A model generated the notes under the pieces. It was not told the origin of the DNA and ran no database searches. It saw only the letters and a list, made by a program, of their open reading frames with translations. From NCBI RefSeq assembly GCF_017583065.1, contig NZ_JAGEVL010000010.1:33778-97777 (forward strand): a stretch of 64,000 nucleotides of DNA. Reading direction: 5' to 3'. Positions 33,006-43,017 of this stretch are shown one piece after another (position 1 is the stretch's first letter; each line of letters begins with the position of its first letter). Both the position numbers and the translations under genes were made by a program. Source of the DNA: Staphylococcus shinii (GTDB taxonomy: Bacteria; Bacillota; Bacilli; Staphylococcales; Staphylococcaceae).

Positions 33006-34478
33006 TTACAAATTATTCCACCAATTTAATCCATCTCTATCAAGAAGCTTTTCACTTTCGTTAGGTCCATAACTTCCAGATTTATAATTAGGGAATGCAG
33101 GTGGTTCTTCATTCCAAACACTTTTAATTTTATCAATAAATTTCCAAGAATACATTAATTCTTCCCAATGTGAAAAGTTTGTTTGATCGCCAATTAAAAC
33201 ATCATAAATAAGATTTTCATAAGCATCAACTGTATTCATTTTATCTTTAGTTGGCATGATATAGGGAAGCTTAACAACTTGCATTTCATCATTTTGATTA
33301 CTTTTTTTTCCGTTTACACATAAAGAAAAACCTTCATTTGGCTGAACATTGATGACTAATAAGTTGGATTCATTTTCTTCGGGAGTATCATAATATATAT
33401 TCATAGGATTTTTTTTAAACTCTATGACAATTTGTATTGCTTTTTTATACATACGCTTTCCTGTACGAATATAAAAAGGGACACCAGACCATCTAGAATT
33501 ATCGATTTCTATTTTGCCTGCGACAAAAGTTTCTGTTATTGATTTTGAATCTACGTTAGGTTCATCTTTATAGGCTAGCACTGTTTCATTATTTATAACG
33601 CCTTCATCATATTGTCCTCGTACAAAATTTTGTTTGATTTCTTCTTTTTTTAAACTTTTTAATGATTTTAAAACTCGAACTTTTTCTTTCCTAATATCGT
33701 TACTTTTCCTACTAGATGGAACTTCCATTGCAAGTAATGAAACCATTTGTAATAAATGATTTTGTACCATATCTTTTAAAGCACCACTTGATTCGTAGTA
33801 AGTCCCTCTGTCTTCTATACCAAGCGTTTCTGAAGATGTTATTTGTATATTAGAAATATATTTATTGTTCCAAAGAGGTTCAAATATAGTATTTCCAAAT
33901 CGTAGACGCTCAATATTTTGTATCATTTCTTTACCTAAATAATGGTCAATTCTAAAAATCTCTTCTTCTTTAAATGACTTTCTTATTTGGTTATTTAATT
34001 TTTCTGCAGATTTTAAATCATCACCAAATGGCTTTTCTATAATTACTCTGCTAAACCCTTGTACATTTGTTAATCCAGAATCTTTTAAATTATTGGTTAC
34101 TGTTCCAAAAAAGTTAGGAGACATTGCAAGATAAAATAGGCGATTCCCTTCTAAATTAAACTCTTCATCTAAGTCTTGACTTAATTGTAATAACTGTTCG
34201 TAACTTTCTTGCTGGTTAACATTTTGTTGTTGATAAAATAAATGATACAAAAACTCATCAATATCTCGTGGTTTTTCAATTTGATTTTTTATGGATAGTT
34301 TAACTTGTTGCCTAAATTCTTCAGTAGTTAGTTCATCTAAACCAGTCCCAATAATAGCTATCGACTTTCCAAAATAACCTTTTTGAAATAAATTATATAT
34401 CGATGGAAATAATTTACGATAGCTTAAATCACCTGTTGCTCCGAATATTGTAATTAAAGCTGAAATGTTTTGTTTCAA
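33006..34478 (-). CDS. zwf: Glucose-6-phosphate 1-dehydrogenase
   Basis: A 490-residue enzyme oxidising glucose-6-phosphate to 6-phosphogluconolactone. The dinucleotide fold FGATGDLSYRKLFPS is at residues 12-26 and the catalytic signature RIDHYLGKE at 176-184. The start is TTG at 34478 (MKQNISALITIFG) with AGGAAGAAGG upstream. It is the last gene of pgi-gnd-zwf on the minus strand, 165 bp after gnd. It is a mobile copy; a chromosomal zwf outside the window is expected. In the formaldehyde cycle it performs the first oxidation. Confidence 0.93.
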   Translation of the reverse strand: MKQNISALITIFGATGDLSYRKLFPSIYNLFQKGYFGKSIAIIGTGLDELTTEEFRQQVKLSIKNQIEKPRDIDEFLYHLFYQQQNVNQQESYEQLLQLSQDLDEEFNLEGNRLFYLAMSPNFFGTVTNNLKDSGLTNVQGFSRVIIEKPFGDDLKSAEKLNNQIRKSFKEEEIFRIDHYLGKEMIQNIERLRFGNTIFEPLWNNKYISNIQITSSETLGIEDRGTYYESSGALKDMVQNHLLQMVSLLAMEVPSSRKSNDIRKEKVRVLKSLKSLKKEEIKQNFVRGQYDEGVINNETVLAYKDEPNVDSKSITETFVAGKIEIDNSRWSGVPFYIRTGKRMYKKAIQIVIEFKKNPMNIYYDTPEENESNLLVINVQPNEGFSLCVNGKKSNQNDEMQVVKLPYIMPTKDKMNTVDAYENLIYDVLIGDQTNFSHWEELMYSWKFIDKIKSVWNEEPPAFPNYKSGSYGPNESEKLLDRDGLNWWNNL

Positions 34479-34558
34479 AATTAACGCCTTCTTCCTAATA
34501 TTATTATTTAATATTGTTCGCTTTTTAATTTTATATATTTTTAATTATCATAAAGAGA

Positions 34559-34596
34559 GCAGTAAAAAATCTATATTTCTAGATGTCTTTACTGCT
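34559..34596 (-). other. Hairpin between gnd and zwf
   Basis: AGCAGTAAA / TTTACTGCT with an inner ATCTA / TAGAT stem. No good T-run follows on the minus strand, so it may be a partial terminator or an RNA-processing site within the operon. Confidence 0.5.
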
Positions 34597-34643
34597 AACT
34601 TTAATTTATTTAACTAAAAATCGCATAATAATTTGAATAAGAA

Positions 34644-36050
34644 TTATTCTTCAGTCCACTGTGTGTGATATACACCTTTTTTATCTTTACGTTCATATGT
34701 GTGAGCCCCAAAATAATCACGTTGAGCTTGAATTAAATTAGCAGGTAAATTTTCTGAACGATAACTATCGTAATAGTTTATACTTGCAGAGAAACCAGGT
34801 GTTGGAATTCCATTTTTTACCGCTATTGCTATAACATTACGTAAGTCATCTTGATAGTTAGTTATAACCTCTTTGAAATAAGGATCTAGTAACAGATTTT
34901 GTAAATTTCCATCATTATCAAATGCTTCTTTTATGTTTTGTAAGAATTGTGCACTTATAATACATCCTTCACGCCAAATCATTGCTAAATCACCTAGTCG
35001 AAGATTCCACTTATGGTTTTCACTAGCCTTTTTCATTTGATCGAAACCTTGTGCATAAGAACAAATTTTACTCATATAAAGTGCTTTTCGAATACTTTCA
35101 AGGAATTCTTCTTTATTTCCTTGAAAGTTAGTTTCGGGTCCAGATAATTGTTTTGATGCATTAACTCGTTCTTCTTTTATTGAAGATATAAAACGCGCAA
35201 ACACAGATTCAGTAATAATAGTTAATGGAGTGCCTAAATCCAATGCGTTGATAGATGTCCATTTACCTGTACCTTTTTGACCAGCAGTATCTAAGATTTG
35301 TTCCACTAAAGGGGCACCAGTTTCATTATCCAATTTATTAAAAATGTCACCAGTAATTCCAATTAAGTAACTTGATAATTCACCAGCATTCCATTGTTTA
35401 AAAGTTCTTGATATGTCTTGATGTGACATATCAAGTAGATATTTCATAAGTGCATAACTTTCTGCAATTAATTGCATATCAGCGTATTCAATACCATTAT
35501 GCACCATCTTAACGTAATGACCTGCGCCATTGGGACCAATATACGTTACACATGGTGCGCCATCTTCTGCTTTTGCTGATATGGCTTCTAAAATCTCTCT
35601 CACTTTTTCAAATGCTTCACTTTGTCCACCAGGCATAAGAGAAGCCCCTCTTAAAGCTCCTACTTCACCACCTGAGACGCCCATTCCAATAAAGTTAATA
35701 CCACTTTCGGCTAATTTCTCATTTCTGCTAATTGTGTTTTGATAGTTTGTATTACCTCCATCAATTATAATGTCATCAGAATCTAGTAGTGGTAATAAAT
35801 TTTCAATCGTTTTATCTGTGGGCAGACCTGCTTTAACCATTAATAATATTTTACGTGGTTTTTCTATTGAATCAACGAATTCTTTAAGTGAATAAGTTGG
35901 AGTGATGGCTTCTTCAGACTCGGTCATTAATTCGTTAATTTCTTCAGTTGAAATACTATATACTGAAACACTATAACCATGAGATTTAATATTTCTAGAA
36001 AGATTCTTACCCATGACACCTAGTCCTAGAACACCTATATTTTGTTTCAT
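34644..36050 (-). CDS. gnd: 6-phosphogluconate dehydrogenase, decarboxylating
   Basis: A 468-residue enzyme converting 6-phosphogluconate to ribulose-5-phosphate and CO2. It has the N-terminal GLGVMGKNL fold, the conserved [11 protein letters not shown] and [14 protein letters not shown] blocks, and [19 protein letters not shown] with the catalytic lysine and asparagine. At the end of the second Rossmann strand, where NADP enzymes have Asn-Arg (VFNRS in S. aureus), this protein has Ser-Ile at residues 32-33. Loss of that arginine suggests NAD+ rather than NADP+, as in dissimilatory pathways. It lies 29 nt after pgi in the same unit. The released ribulose-5-phosphate is the formaldehyde acceptor for hps. 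Confidence 0.93.
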   Translation of the reverse strand: MKQNIGVLGLGVMGKNLSRNIKSHGYSVSVYSISTEEINELMTESEEAITPTYSLKEFVDSIEKPRKILLMVKAGLPTDKTIENLLPLLDSDDIIIDGGNTNYQNTISRNEKLAESGINFIGMGVSGGEVGALRGASLMPGGQSEAFEKVREILEAISAKAEDGAPCVTYIGPNGAGHYVKMVHNGIEYADMQLIAESYALMKYLLDMSHQDISRTFKQWNAGELSSYLIGITGDIFNKLDNETGAPLVEQILDTAGQKGTGKWTSINALDLGTPLTIITESVFARFISSIKEERVNASKQLSGPETNFQGNKEEFLESIRKALYMSKICSYAQGFDQMKKASENHKWNLRLGDLAMIWREGCIISAQFLQNIKEAFDNDGNLQNLLLDPYFKEVITNYQDDLRNVIAIAVKNGIPTPGFSASINYYDSYRSENLPANLIQAQRDYFGAHTYERKDKKGVYHTQWTEE

Positions 36051-36079
36051 TATAATTCTTCCTTTCTTTTAAAATTTAA

Positions 36080-37414
36080 CTATTCTAATCTTTGTTCTAA
36101 AGAAGATTTTTTATCTTCAAAGCCTGGTTTACCCAATAATGCAAACATGTTTTGTTTATATGCTTCCACTCCAGGTTGGTTAAATGGATTAACGCCTAGT
36201 TGGTAACCACTCATAGCACACGCAAGCTCAAAGAAATAAACAATGTAGCCAAATGTTTCTTCGTCTAGTTTAGGAATGTTAATCACTAAATTAGGAACAC
36301 CACCATCTGTATGAGCTAATAAAGTACCTTCAAAAGCTTTAGTATTAACTTCATCAATTGTTTTACCGGCTAAATAATTCAAACCATCTAGGTCTTCTCT
36401 ATCTTCTTCAATCGTTATATCATGTTTAGGATTATTAACTTTAACGACTGTTTCAAATAAGAAGCGTCTACCTTCTTGAACATATTGTCCTAATGAGTGT
36501 AAATCAGTAGTGTAATTGGCACTTGAGGGATAAATACCTTTATAATCTTTACCTTCAGATTCGCCAAATAATTGTTTCCACCATTCGTTAAAGTATTGCA
36601 TCGAAGGTTCATAATTAATTAGCATTTCAGTTGTATAACCTTTTGCATATAAAATATTACGAATTGTTGCATATTGATATGCAATATTGTCTTCTAAATT
36701 TCCTGTAGATAATTCTTCTCTTGCTTTTGCAGCACCTTCCATCATCATCTTAATATCGATACCTGCAACAGCGATTGGTAATAAACCTACTGCAGTTAAT
36801 ACTGAGTAACGTCCTCCGATATCATCTGGCACTACAAATGTTTCATAGCCTTCATTAGTAGCTAATTGTTTCAATGCACCTTTTTCTTTATCAGTAGTAG
36901 CAAAGATACGTTTTTTCGCTTCTTCTTTACCATATTTATTTTCTAAAAGTTGTTTAAACAATCTAAATGATACTGCTGATTCAGTCGTAGTACCAGATTT
37001 AGAAATAACATTAACTGAAAAATCTTTGCCATCTAGATAATCAATTAATTCTTGAGTATAAGTAGATGATAAATGATTACCTACAAACACGATTTCAGGA
37101 TATTCATCGCTATTTCTAAATGAAGAAGTTAACATTTCAATCGCAGCACGTGCACCTAAATATGAACCACCGATACCAATAACTACAAATACATCTGAAT
37201 TTTCTTTGACACGTTTTGAAGCTTCCAAAATACGTAAGAGTTCTTCTTTATCATAATCAACAGGAAGATCAATCCAACCTAAGAAATCACTTCCAGCACC
37301 AGTAGCTTCATAAATTGTGTGGTGAATTGAATTAACTATATCTTTTTGTTGTTCCAATTCATGTTCATTAAAATATTCCAAAGCTTTACTAAAATCTAAT
37401 CTTATATGAGTCAT
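36080..37414 (-). CDS. pgi: Glucose-6-phosphate isomerase
   Basis: A 444-residue double-SIS-domain isomerase that interconverts fructose-6-phosphate and glucose-6-phosphate. [30 protein letters not shown], the [14 protein letters not shown] signature (about residues 198-211) and the C-terminal [22 protein letters not shown] block are present. It is very close to staphylococcal Pgi, so the cargo is of staphylococcal or related origin. It is the first gene of the pgi-gnd-zwf unit, with AGGGGAGA before the ATG, and divergent from hps. Confidence 0.95.
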   Translation of the reverse strand: MTHIRLDFSKALEYFNEHELEQQKDIVNSIHHTIYEATGAGSDFLGWIDLPVDYDKEELLRILEASKRVKENSDVFVVIGIGGSYLGARAAIEMLTSSFRNSDEYPEIVFVGNHLSSTYTQELIDYLDGKDFSVNVISKSGTTTESAVSFRLFKQLLENKYGKEEAKKRIFATTDKEKGALKQLATNEGYETFVVPDDIGGRYSVLTAVGLLPIAVAGIDIKMMMEGAAKAREELSTGNLEDNIAYQYATIRNILYAKGYTTEMLINYEPSMQYFNEWWKQLFGESEGKDYKGIYPSSANYTTDLHSLGQYVQEGRRFLFETVVKVNNPKHDITIEEDREDLDGLNYLAGKTIDEVNTKAFEGTLLAHTDGGVPNLVINIPKLDEETFGYIVYFFELACAMSGYQLGVNPFNQPGVEAYKQNMFALLGKPGFEDKKSSLEQRLE

Positions 37415-37500
37415 ATTTAGTTTCTCCCCTTTTAATTACACTATTTAATGTTGTATTGATTAATTTATTCACTAGATAATCAATGCAAGAAAATTTTAAA

Positions 37501-37643
37501 GTGTTTAATAAATTTATTACACTACATTTATAACAATAGTGTTTAAATTTGTTAATACTGAATATTTTGTCACCTACGAAAATTAACAATCACATTAAGC
37601 ATTAAATACTATAACATGACTAATTTGTCAGTATTGTCATAAT
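37501..37643. promoter_or_regulatory. Divergent control region between pgi and hps
   Basis: The 281-bp gap between pgi and hps contains TTTGTCAGTATTGT at 37624-37637 (identical to the hxlR upstream site), an oppositely oriented TCAGTATT core at 37554-37561 facing pgi, the palindrome-like GTGT..AATAAATTTATT..ACAC at 37501-37522, and a CATAAT -10-like sequence at 37638-37643. One regulator acting in both directions is likely. Confidence 0.55.
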
Positions 37644-37695
37644 GAATACAGTGTGTGATACTAACTTATATCAATTATTGAAAGGTGGATATAAA

Positions 37696-38328
37696 ATGAA
37701 ATTACAATTAGCTATTGATTTATTAAACAAAGAAGACGCAGCAAAACTAGCACAAGAGGTAGAAGAATTTGTAGATGTGGTTGAAATTGGAACACCAATC
37801 GTAATTAATGAAGGTCTTCCTGCTGTTGAATTAATGAGTAAATCTGTTAGTAAACCACAAGTTTTAGCAGACTTAAAAATTATGGACGCTGCAGATTATG
37901 AAGTAAGTCAGGCTGTTAAATTTGGCGCTGACATAACTACAATTTTAGGTGTAGCTGAAGATGCTTCGATTAAAGCAGCAATTGATGAAGCTCATAAACA
38001 CAACAAAGAATTATTAGTTGATATGATTGCTGTTCAAGATATCGAAAAACGTGCAAAAGAATTAGACGAGATGGGTGCTGATTACATTGCAGTACACACA
38101 GGTTATGATTTACAAGCACAAGGTCAATCACCATTAGAAAACCTACGCAAAGTTAAATCTGTAATTAAAAATTCTAAAGTAGCGGTAGCTGGCGGTATCA
38201 AACCTGATACTATCGAAAGTATTGTCTCTGAAGATCCAGATTTAGTTATTGTAGGTGGAGGTATTGCTAATGCTGACGATCCAAAAGCAGCAGCAAAACA
38301 ATGTAGAGATGCGATTGAAGGTAGATAA
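37696..38328 (+). CDS. 3-hexulose-6-phosphate synthase
   Basis: A 210-residue orotidine-decarboxylase-superfamily aldolase that fixes formaldehyde onto ribulose-5-phosphate to give D-arabino-3-hexulose-6-phosphate. The catalytic DLKIMD motif is at residues 59-64, followed by AADYE, with the phosphate-binding VAGGIKPDT and VIVGGGIANADDP near the C terminus. AAAGGTGG sets the ATG at 37696; the frame extends 54 nt further upstream but would include the operator. It is coupled to the isomerase, 2 nt apart. Equivalent to hxlA of B. subtilis. Staphylococci usually have a chromosomal pair too, so this is probably a second copy. Confidence 0.95.
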   Translation: MKLQLAIDLLNKEDAAKLAQEVEEFVDVVEIGTPIVINEGLPAVELMSKSVSKPQVLADLKIMDAADYEVSQAVKFGADITTILGVAEDASIKAAIDEAHKHNKELLVDMIAVQDIEKRAKELDEMGADYIAVHTGYDLQAQGQSPLENLRKVKSVIKNSKVAVAGGIKPDTIESIVSEDPDLVIVGGGIANADDPKAAAKQCRDAIEGR

Positions 38329-38330
38329 TT

Positions 38331-38879
38331 ATGACAGAATTCAATAATTTTGATCTTATTGTTAAGGAGTTAGAAAATACGTTTTCACAACTTGAAAACA
38401 ATGCTTACCAATCTTTTGGAGAATCGGTAACACAAGCTACTCGCGTTTTTGTTGCTGGTAAGGGTCGTTCTGGATTTATTGCTAATAGTTTTGCTATGCG
38501 ATTAAACCAATTAGGTAAAGTGTCCTACGTTGTAGGAGAAACTACAACACCATCTATTAGCAGTAATGATTTATTTATTATTATTTCGGGCTCAGGTTCG
38601 ACTGAGCATCTGCGTCTACTTGCAGAAAAAGCAAATTCAATCGGCGCGCAAGTAGCACTTATTACTACGAAATCAGATTCAAAAATTGGTCAACTATCCG
38701 ACTTATCAGTAATTCTACCTGCAGGAACAAAACATGACGCAGAAGGTTCAATACAGCCACTAGGAAGCTTGTTTGAACAATCTTCTCTAATGTTTTTAGA
38801 TAGTGTGGTTTTAGGATTAATGTCTGAAGATGACATTGATGAAACTACGATGCAACAAAATCATGCAAACTTAGAATAA
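38331..38879 (+). CDS. 6-phospho-3-hexuloisomerase
   Basis: A 182-residue SIS-domain isomerase turning 3-hexulose-6-phosphate into fructose-6-phosphate. FVAGKGRSGFIANSFAMRL, the SGSGSTEHL sugar-phosphate loop and the GSLFEQSSLMFLDSVV helix are typical of PHI (hxlB). The tight coupling with hps is universal in RuMP operons. Its product enters the divergent pgi-gnd-zwf branch. Confidence 0.94.
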   Translation: MTEFNNFDLIVKELENTFSQLENNAYQSFGESVTQATRVFVAGKGRSGFIANSFAMRLNQLGKVSYVVGETTTPSISSNDLFIIISGSGSTEHLRLLAEKANSIGAQVALITTKSDSKIGQLSDLSVILPAGTKHDAEGSIQPLGSLFEQSSLMFLDSVVLGLMSEDDIDETTMQQNHANLE

Positions 38880-38894
38880 AATCTTTTATGGATA

Positions 38895-38975
38895 GTGAAA
38901 TAATATATTGAATTTTTTATATTATTTCACATAACAAAAAGAACCTTAACTATAAGTTAAGGTTCTTTTTGTTAT
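38895..38975. terminator. Two stem-loops after the isomerase gene
   Basis: The first stem is GTGAAATAATAT / ATATTATTTCAC (38895-38930). The second, ATAACAAAAAGAACCTTAAC / GTTAAGGTTCTTTTTGTTAT, has arms of 20 bp or more with a very short loop (38931-38975) and works in both directions between convergent genes. Confidence 0.92.
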
Positions 38976-39005
38976 GGTATATCACATGCTATCTAACTCT
39001 AAACT

Positions 39006-41024
39006 TTATATTAATTTATCTAAAACCATCATTTCATCATAATTTATAGATTTACTAACTTGAAGAGCTATATTTTCACTTACTTCTCCTGAATCAATAA
39101 GTTGATTAAGAACATTTCTTTGTTCGTTCAATGCAATTAATTTAATGCGATATACAGTTACATGGTTATGATCTTTATAATTAAATAAATTGGAATTTGC
39201 TATTGTTAAACTATCATTTCGCATTAAATAACTATCACAAACTTGCATGACTTCCAATTCATTATCATTTGTCATCTCTTTAGACAAACGTTTAGCGATA
39301 TTATAATAAATTATTCTCGTTACATTTGCTGTTTTTTCCGAGATTTCTCCTCTATTTAAATTCCGTTTATTTTTTGACTGGTTTGTAAACTGCTTACGCA
39401 CTGTTGCTAATTTAAACCACATCATCACTCTTTTAAATAATGGAGCACGATGATACCTTTGTCTATGGTCTGTATAAGTACAGTAATCATCAAATTCATT
39501 TTGTGATAATTTGTTATCCTTTATCAATTGATTAATTGTATCCATTTCTGTATCAAAAGCAATATGACGAAGACGATTTAATTCTCCTGGGTTTTCTTTG
39601 CTTTGTTTCGAATATTTCATGAACTTTATACGATCATGATAACTTTTTATAACACTACCATATTTAAATGATGTTCTTGGTGTTGATTGACATTTTAGAT
39701 AATCAATAGTACGTTCTAATATGAGAATTCGAGTTTCTATAAAATTCAATCCTATAACTTTATTTTCTTTTATATTTGTAGTGAAAACAGGTAAAAGTAC
39801 TTGAGCTATAATTAAACTAATAATAATCATTACTGATGCAATAAATAATAAATCATTTCTAAAACTGAAAGCATGACCGTCAATTGTAAAGGGCAGGGTT
39901 AGCGCAATTGCTAAAGAAATAGTGCCATGTACGCCACATAAGGTCATAATTAGAGAATACATACCTCTGTTAGTATGTTGTTTATTTTGCGAGCTCTTAT
40001 GTTTTGAATAGAATAATGGATAAAATAAATAAACCCACAAAAATCTGAAACCATAAATTAGTAAAGCAATAATGAGCGTAATCGTTAATAAAAATGCTAA
40101 GTTTTGTGGTTCTGATGCAATAATATTTTGGATTGTTTTCGGAACAATATAACCTAAAAGTACGAATACAAAACCATTTAATAGATAACTTAGCAAATTC
40201 CAAGTTTGCATCTAACTTAATTGTAGCTGAGCACTAAATTGAGCTATACGATCGCGTTCAAATCCATGTACTAAACCGGCTACTACAGCTGCTATAATTC
40301 CAGAAGCATGAAACATCTCTGCAATACCAAATGTTATAAAGGGAGTTAATAACTGTATAAATACAAAAATATTATTATTTTCAATACCTTTTAACGAAAG
40401 CGAAATTCTTAATCTAACAAGTGCAACACCTATTATTGTTCCTACAAAAAGACCTCCAATAGCAGAAATTAAGAACTGACTCACAGCATTTGAAAGTGAG
40501 AATTCTCCAGTCATTAATGCAAGAATTGCTATATTAAATGAAATAATACCTGCGGCATCATTAAATAGTGATTCTCCTTCTAAGATAGTCATAGACCCTT
40601 TTGGTAATAATTTACCTTTTGTAATTGTTGATACCGCTACTGCATCCGTAGGACATAATACAGCAGCAATAGCAAAACTAGCAGCTAATGGTAAATCAGA
40701 CCAAATACCATGTATTATAAAACCTACGCCAATGATGGTGAAAAAGACAAGACCAAGCGCCATAAGCATTATAGGTTTTATATAACGACCTAAACTTTCT
40801 CTCGATACATTAACACCATCTACAAATAATAATGGGGCGATTAACAACAACATAAATACCTCTGTATTAAAATCAAAATGCACCGGAATTGGTAATATAA
40901 ATATTAAAATCCCTATAAAAATCTGTATAAATGCTAACGGTACTTTTTGTATAAATAATGAATGAATTAGTGAGGCTATAACTATAGCTATTATAAAAAT
41001 TAAAAGTCCTTCAACTGTTTCCAA
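39006..41024 (-). pseudogene. CPA1-type Na+/H+ antiporter with in-frame TAG
   Basis: A single antiporter frame of about 672 codons interrupted by TAG at 40212-40214. Upstream, 270 codons encode the first membrane part (AVLCPTDAVAVSTITKGK, LEGESLFNDAAGIISFN, ending AQFSAQLQLS). Directly after the TAG, in the same frame and without any shift, 401 codons begin MQTWNLLSYLLNGFVFVLLGY and supply the remaining membrane segments and the cytosolic tail. It is a one-base nonsense change relative to the family. The ATG right after the stop could allow reinitiation, and readthrough is conceivable, but loss of function is the simplest reading. The family exports Na+ or K+ in exchange for protons. Confidence 0.85.
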
Positions 41025-41174
41025 ATCAACCCTTCTTTCATTTATTCTGTTATTAAAATGAAAATTCCTTTTATAGTAAGAGATACTCTTTAAATATAGG
41101 ATAGTGTTTAACTATAAGGTAAGTATATTATTTAATAAAAACTTTCTTCTTAAATTATTAAATTACTAATTAGC

Positions 41175-41203
41175 TTGCAATAACAGAACATAAGTTCTAT
41201 TAT
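41175..41203 (+). promoter_or_regulatory. LexA-like promoter of the island yolD paralogue
   Basis: TTGCAA -35, 17-bp spacer, TATTAT -10, with AGAACATAAGTTCT (41185-41198; GAAC-N4-GTTC) inside the spacer. The layout is the same as for the interrupted chromosomal copy at 28509-28537, but with different bases. Confidence 0.7.
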
Positions 41204-41221
41204 TGTCTTGAGGTGATTTTT

Positions 41222-41620
41222 ATGATTCCAAATCCTAATGCCCCAGATAAGTATAAATATGAAACAGATTACAGAAAAATACCTAGAGAATATTTAAACC
41301 CTAGAATTCCTCAGGGCCGTGGAAAAATCAAATGGCAAGCTTTTGCTACCCTCCCTGAACAGTTTGAAATTTTAAACAAAATTATTCAAAATCAAGATAA
41401 AACTGAGAAACCTATATTAACAGAAGATACTTGGGATAGCATCAACTATATTTTTCAGTTGAAGGTAAAAAATGATGAACTATGTTCCATAGTATATTGG
41501 GAAAATGGTCATCTTACTACTTATATAGGAAAAATTTTAAAAATGGATGAAATTGATAATACATTTTCATTATACGACTCTAGCAATAATATATATAAAC
41601 TAAATAATGATACTGTTTAA
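41222..41620 (+). CDS. YolD-like protein, intact island copy
   Basis: A 132-residue paralogue of the interrupted chromosomal gene: YETDYRKIPREYLNP, GRGKIKWQAFATLPEQFE, then a variable C-terminal half ending SSNNIYKLNNDTV. GAGGTGAT sets the ATG at 41222. Where the chromosomal copy has the att core within KWQ-P-F, this gene has KWQ-A-F written with different codons (CAAGCTTTTGCT), so the AACCATTC core is absent. It lies between the cargo and the recombinase module and could replace the function lost on insertion. The biochemical role of YolD-like proteins is not established; SOS control fits a DNA-damage role. Confidence 0.85.
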   Translation: MIPNPNAPDKYKYETDYRKIPREYLNPRIPQGRGKIKWQAFATLPEQFEILNKIIQNQDKTEKPILTEDTWDSINYIFQLKVKNDELCSIVYWENGHLTTYIGKILKMDEIDNTFSLYDSSNNIYKLNNDTV

Positions 41621-41642
41621 AATTTTGAATAGCTCTTGATAA

Positions 41643-43016
41643 TTATTTTTTTCGAAATACTACAAGCAAAATCATTATTAGTATCAGACTGATATCAAAT
41701 ATACTATTTTTATCACTAAAAAATATTTCTACTACTTGAAAAATTGATAAAAGACTTATTATTAACAAAAGTTTATTTAAGTTTTCACTTCTTTCTTCTT
41801 CCTTGTAAGACTGTTCCAATTCGATTAGCGATAATTCTTCTTTATTTAATTCTTCAATATCTTGAGGAGCCCTAAAATCATTATTATCCTTTAGATGTAA
41901 GTATAAATATAAACTAGGCAAAAGTTCTGTTCTGTAAATAATTGCAATAGATCTCTTGAAATTTAACATCCATTGTCTAAAATATAGAGTTTCTTTTTTT
42001 TCATTTAAATTATATTGCTGATATCCATACAATTGTAATTCATTTAACATAGTTTCTAAGAAAAAAAAGTTAGCAGCACTATGAAAATAAAGTGCCATTC
42101 TTGAACAATGTTCTAAAGGATCTTCTTCTTTCTCATCCATCCAGACTACAAAAATCGATGCTTTATTCAAGTATTTTATATAATTATCGCTATAACCACC
42201 TTTCCTAAAATGTTCACTCTTCCCTTCAAATGAAATAATAGGCGCATTTACTAACCATTCTTGAATTTTCACCTCTTCATAAAAAGGATCATCTGCAAAT
42301 TCATTTTCATTAGCTAAATAATAAACTTCAAACCCCATATTTCCAGATATTTTATATTCAAAGATATCATTACTATTATTTTTTATAATTCTATTGATTT
42401 GCCTGGAAACGTCTCTAATATTTTTATTGTGTCTATTCCCATACAACTGATACTGTCTTTGCCCATTATTATTTTCTTGTTTAATTAAAGGATATATATT
42501 ATCTTCAACAATTGAGAAAGTGCTATACAAGTCATTTGCAAAATTTATACTCTCTAAATCTTCAATGATTTCTATAACAAAGGTACCGTTGTTAAATATA
42601 GTTAATGTCAAAAAAAATAAATTCAAAGTGTTCTCTTGAGTAATTTCAATATGTGGAGTGAATATATATTTTTTATATTTGTATCCATGTATATTATTTT
42701 GATCAAATAATCCTTCATTAATATTCGCATTAGTAGCAAATTTTTCTAAAAAATTTGCTAGTTTTTTGTGATATTCATTTATATAGCTTTTATATTTTCC
42801 AGGTAAAACCCAATGATCATAATTTACCGGTTGTTTGTCAGGAGATAAAATACGTATAACTCCTTTTACATTAAATAGAATTGCCTCGATTTTCTCAAAC
42901 CAAAGGTTCATATCATTATCTTTTATATTTATAGCAGCAGCATATTGATATGTCACTTTATAGCCTTGTAATTTATTAATATCTTCAAGAATCTTTTCAT
43001 TTCTATTGTCCTTCAT
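41643..43016 (-). CDS. Unrecognised protein with two C-terminal membrane segments
   Basis: A 457-residue protein that I cannot assign to a family. The long N-terminal part is soluble-looking, with aromatic and Asn-rich stretches (HWVLPGKYKSYINEYHKK; FFLTLTIFNNGTFVIEIIEDLES). A predicted helical region follows (LSLIELEQSYKEEERSENLNK), then two hydrophobic segments separated by about 10 residues and a lysine-ended tail (IFQVVEIFFSDKNSIFDISLI...VVFRKK). This architecture, a large cytosolic domain plus a helical linker and a C-terminal hairpin, is reminiscent of CorA-like or membrane effector proteins, but no motif proves it. The start ATG (43016) is 1 nt from the tnpC-like stop with GAGGA upstream, so it is translated with the recombinase genes. 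Confidence 0.7.
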   Translation of the reverse strand: MKDNRNEKILEDINKLQGYKVTYQYAAAINIKDNDMNLWFEKIEAILFNVKGVIRILSPDKQPVNYDHWVLPGKYKSYINEYHKKLANFLEKFATNANINEGLFDQNNIHGYKYKKYIFTPHIEITQENTLNLFFLTLTIFNNGTFVIEIIEDLESINFANDLYSTFSIVEDNIYPLIKQENNNGQRQYQLYGNRHNKNIRDVSRQINRIIKNNSNDIFEYKISGNMGFEVYYLANENEFADDPFYEEVKIQEWLVNAPIISFEGKSEHFRKGGYSDNYIKYLNKASIFVVWMDEKEEDPLEHCSRMALYFHSAANFFFLETMLNELQLYGYQQYNLNEKKETLYFRQWMLNFKRSIAIIYRTELLPSLYLYLHLKDNNDFRAPQDIEELNKEELSLIELEQSYKEEERSENLNKLLLIISLLSIFQVVEIFFSDKNSIFDISLILIMILLVVFRKK

Positions 43017-43017
43017 T

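Noticed and set aside
39006..41024. Two separate adjacent transporter genes
   Set aside because: The halves are in the same frame, separated only by TAG, and together match one antiporter, so they are treated as one disrupted gene.
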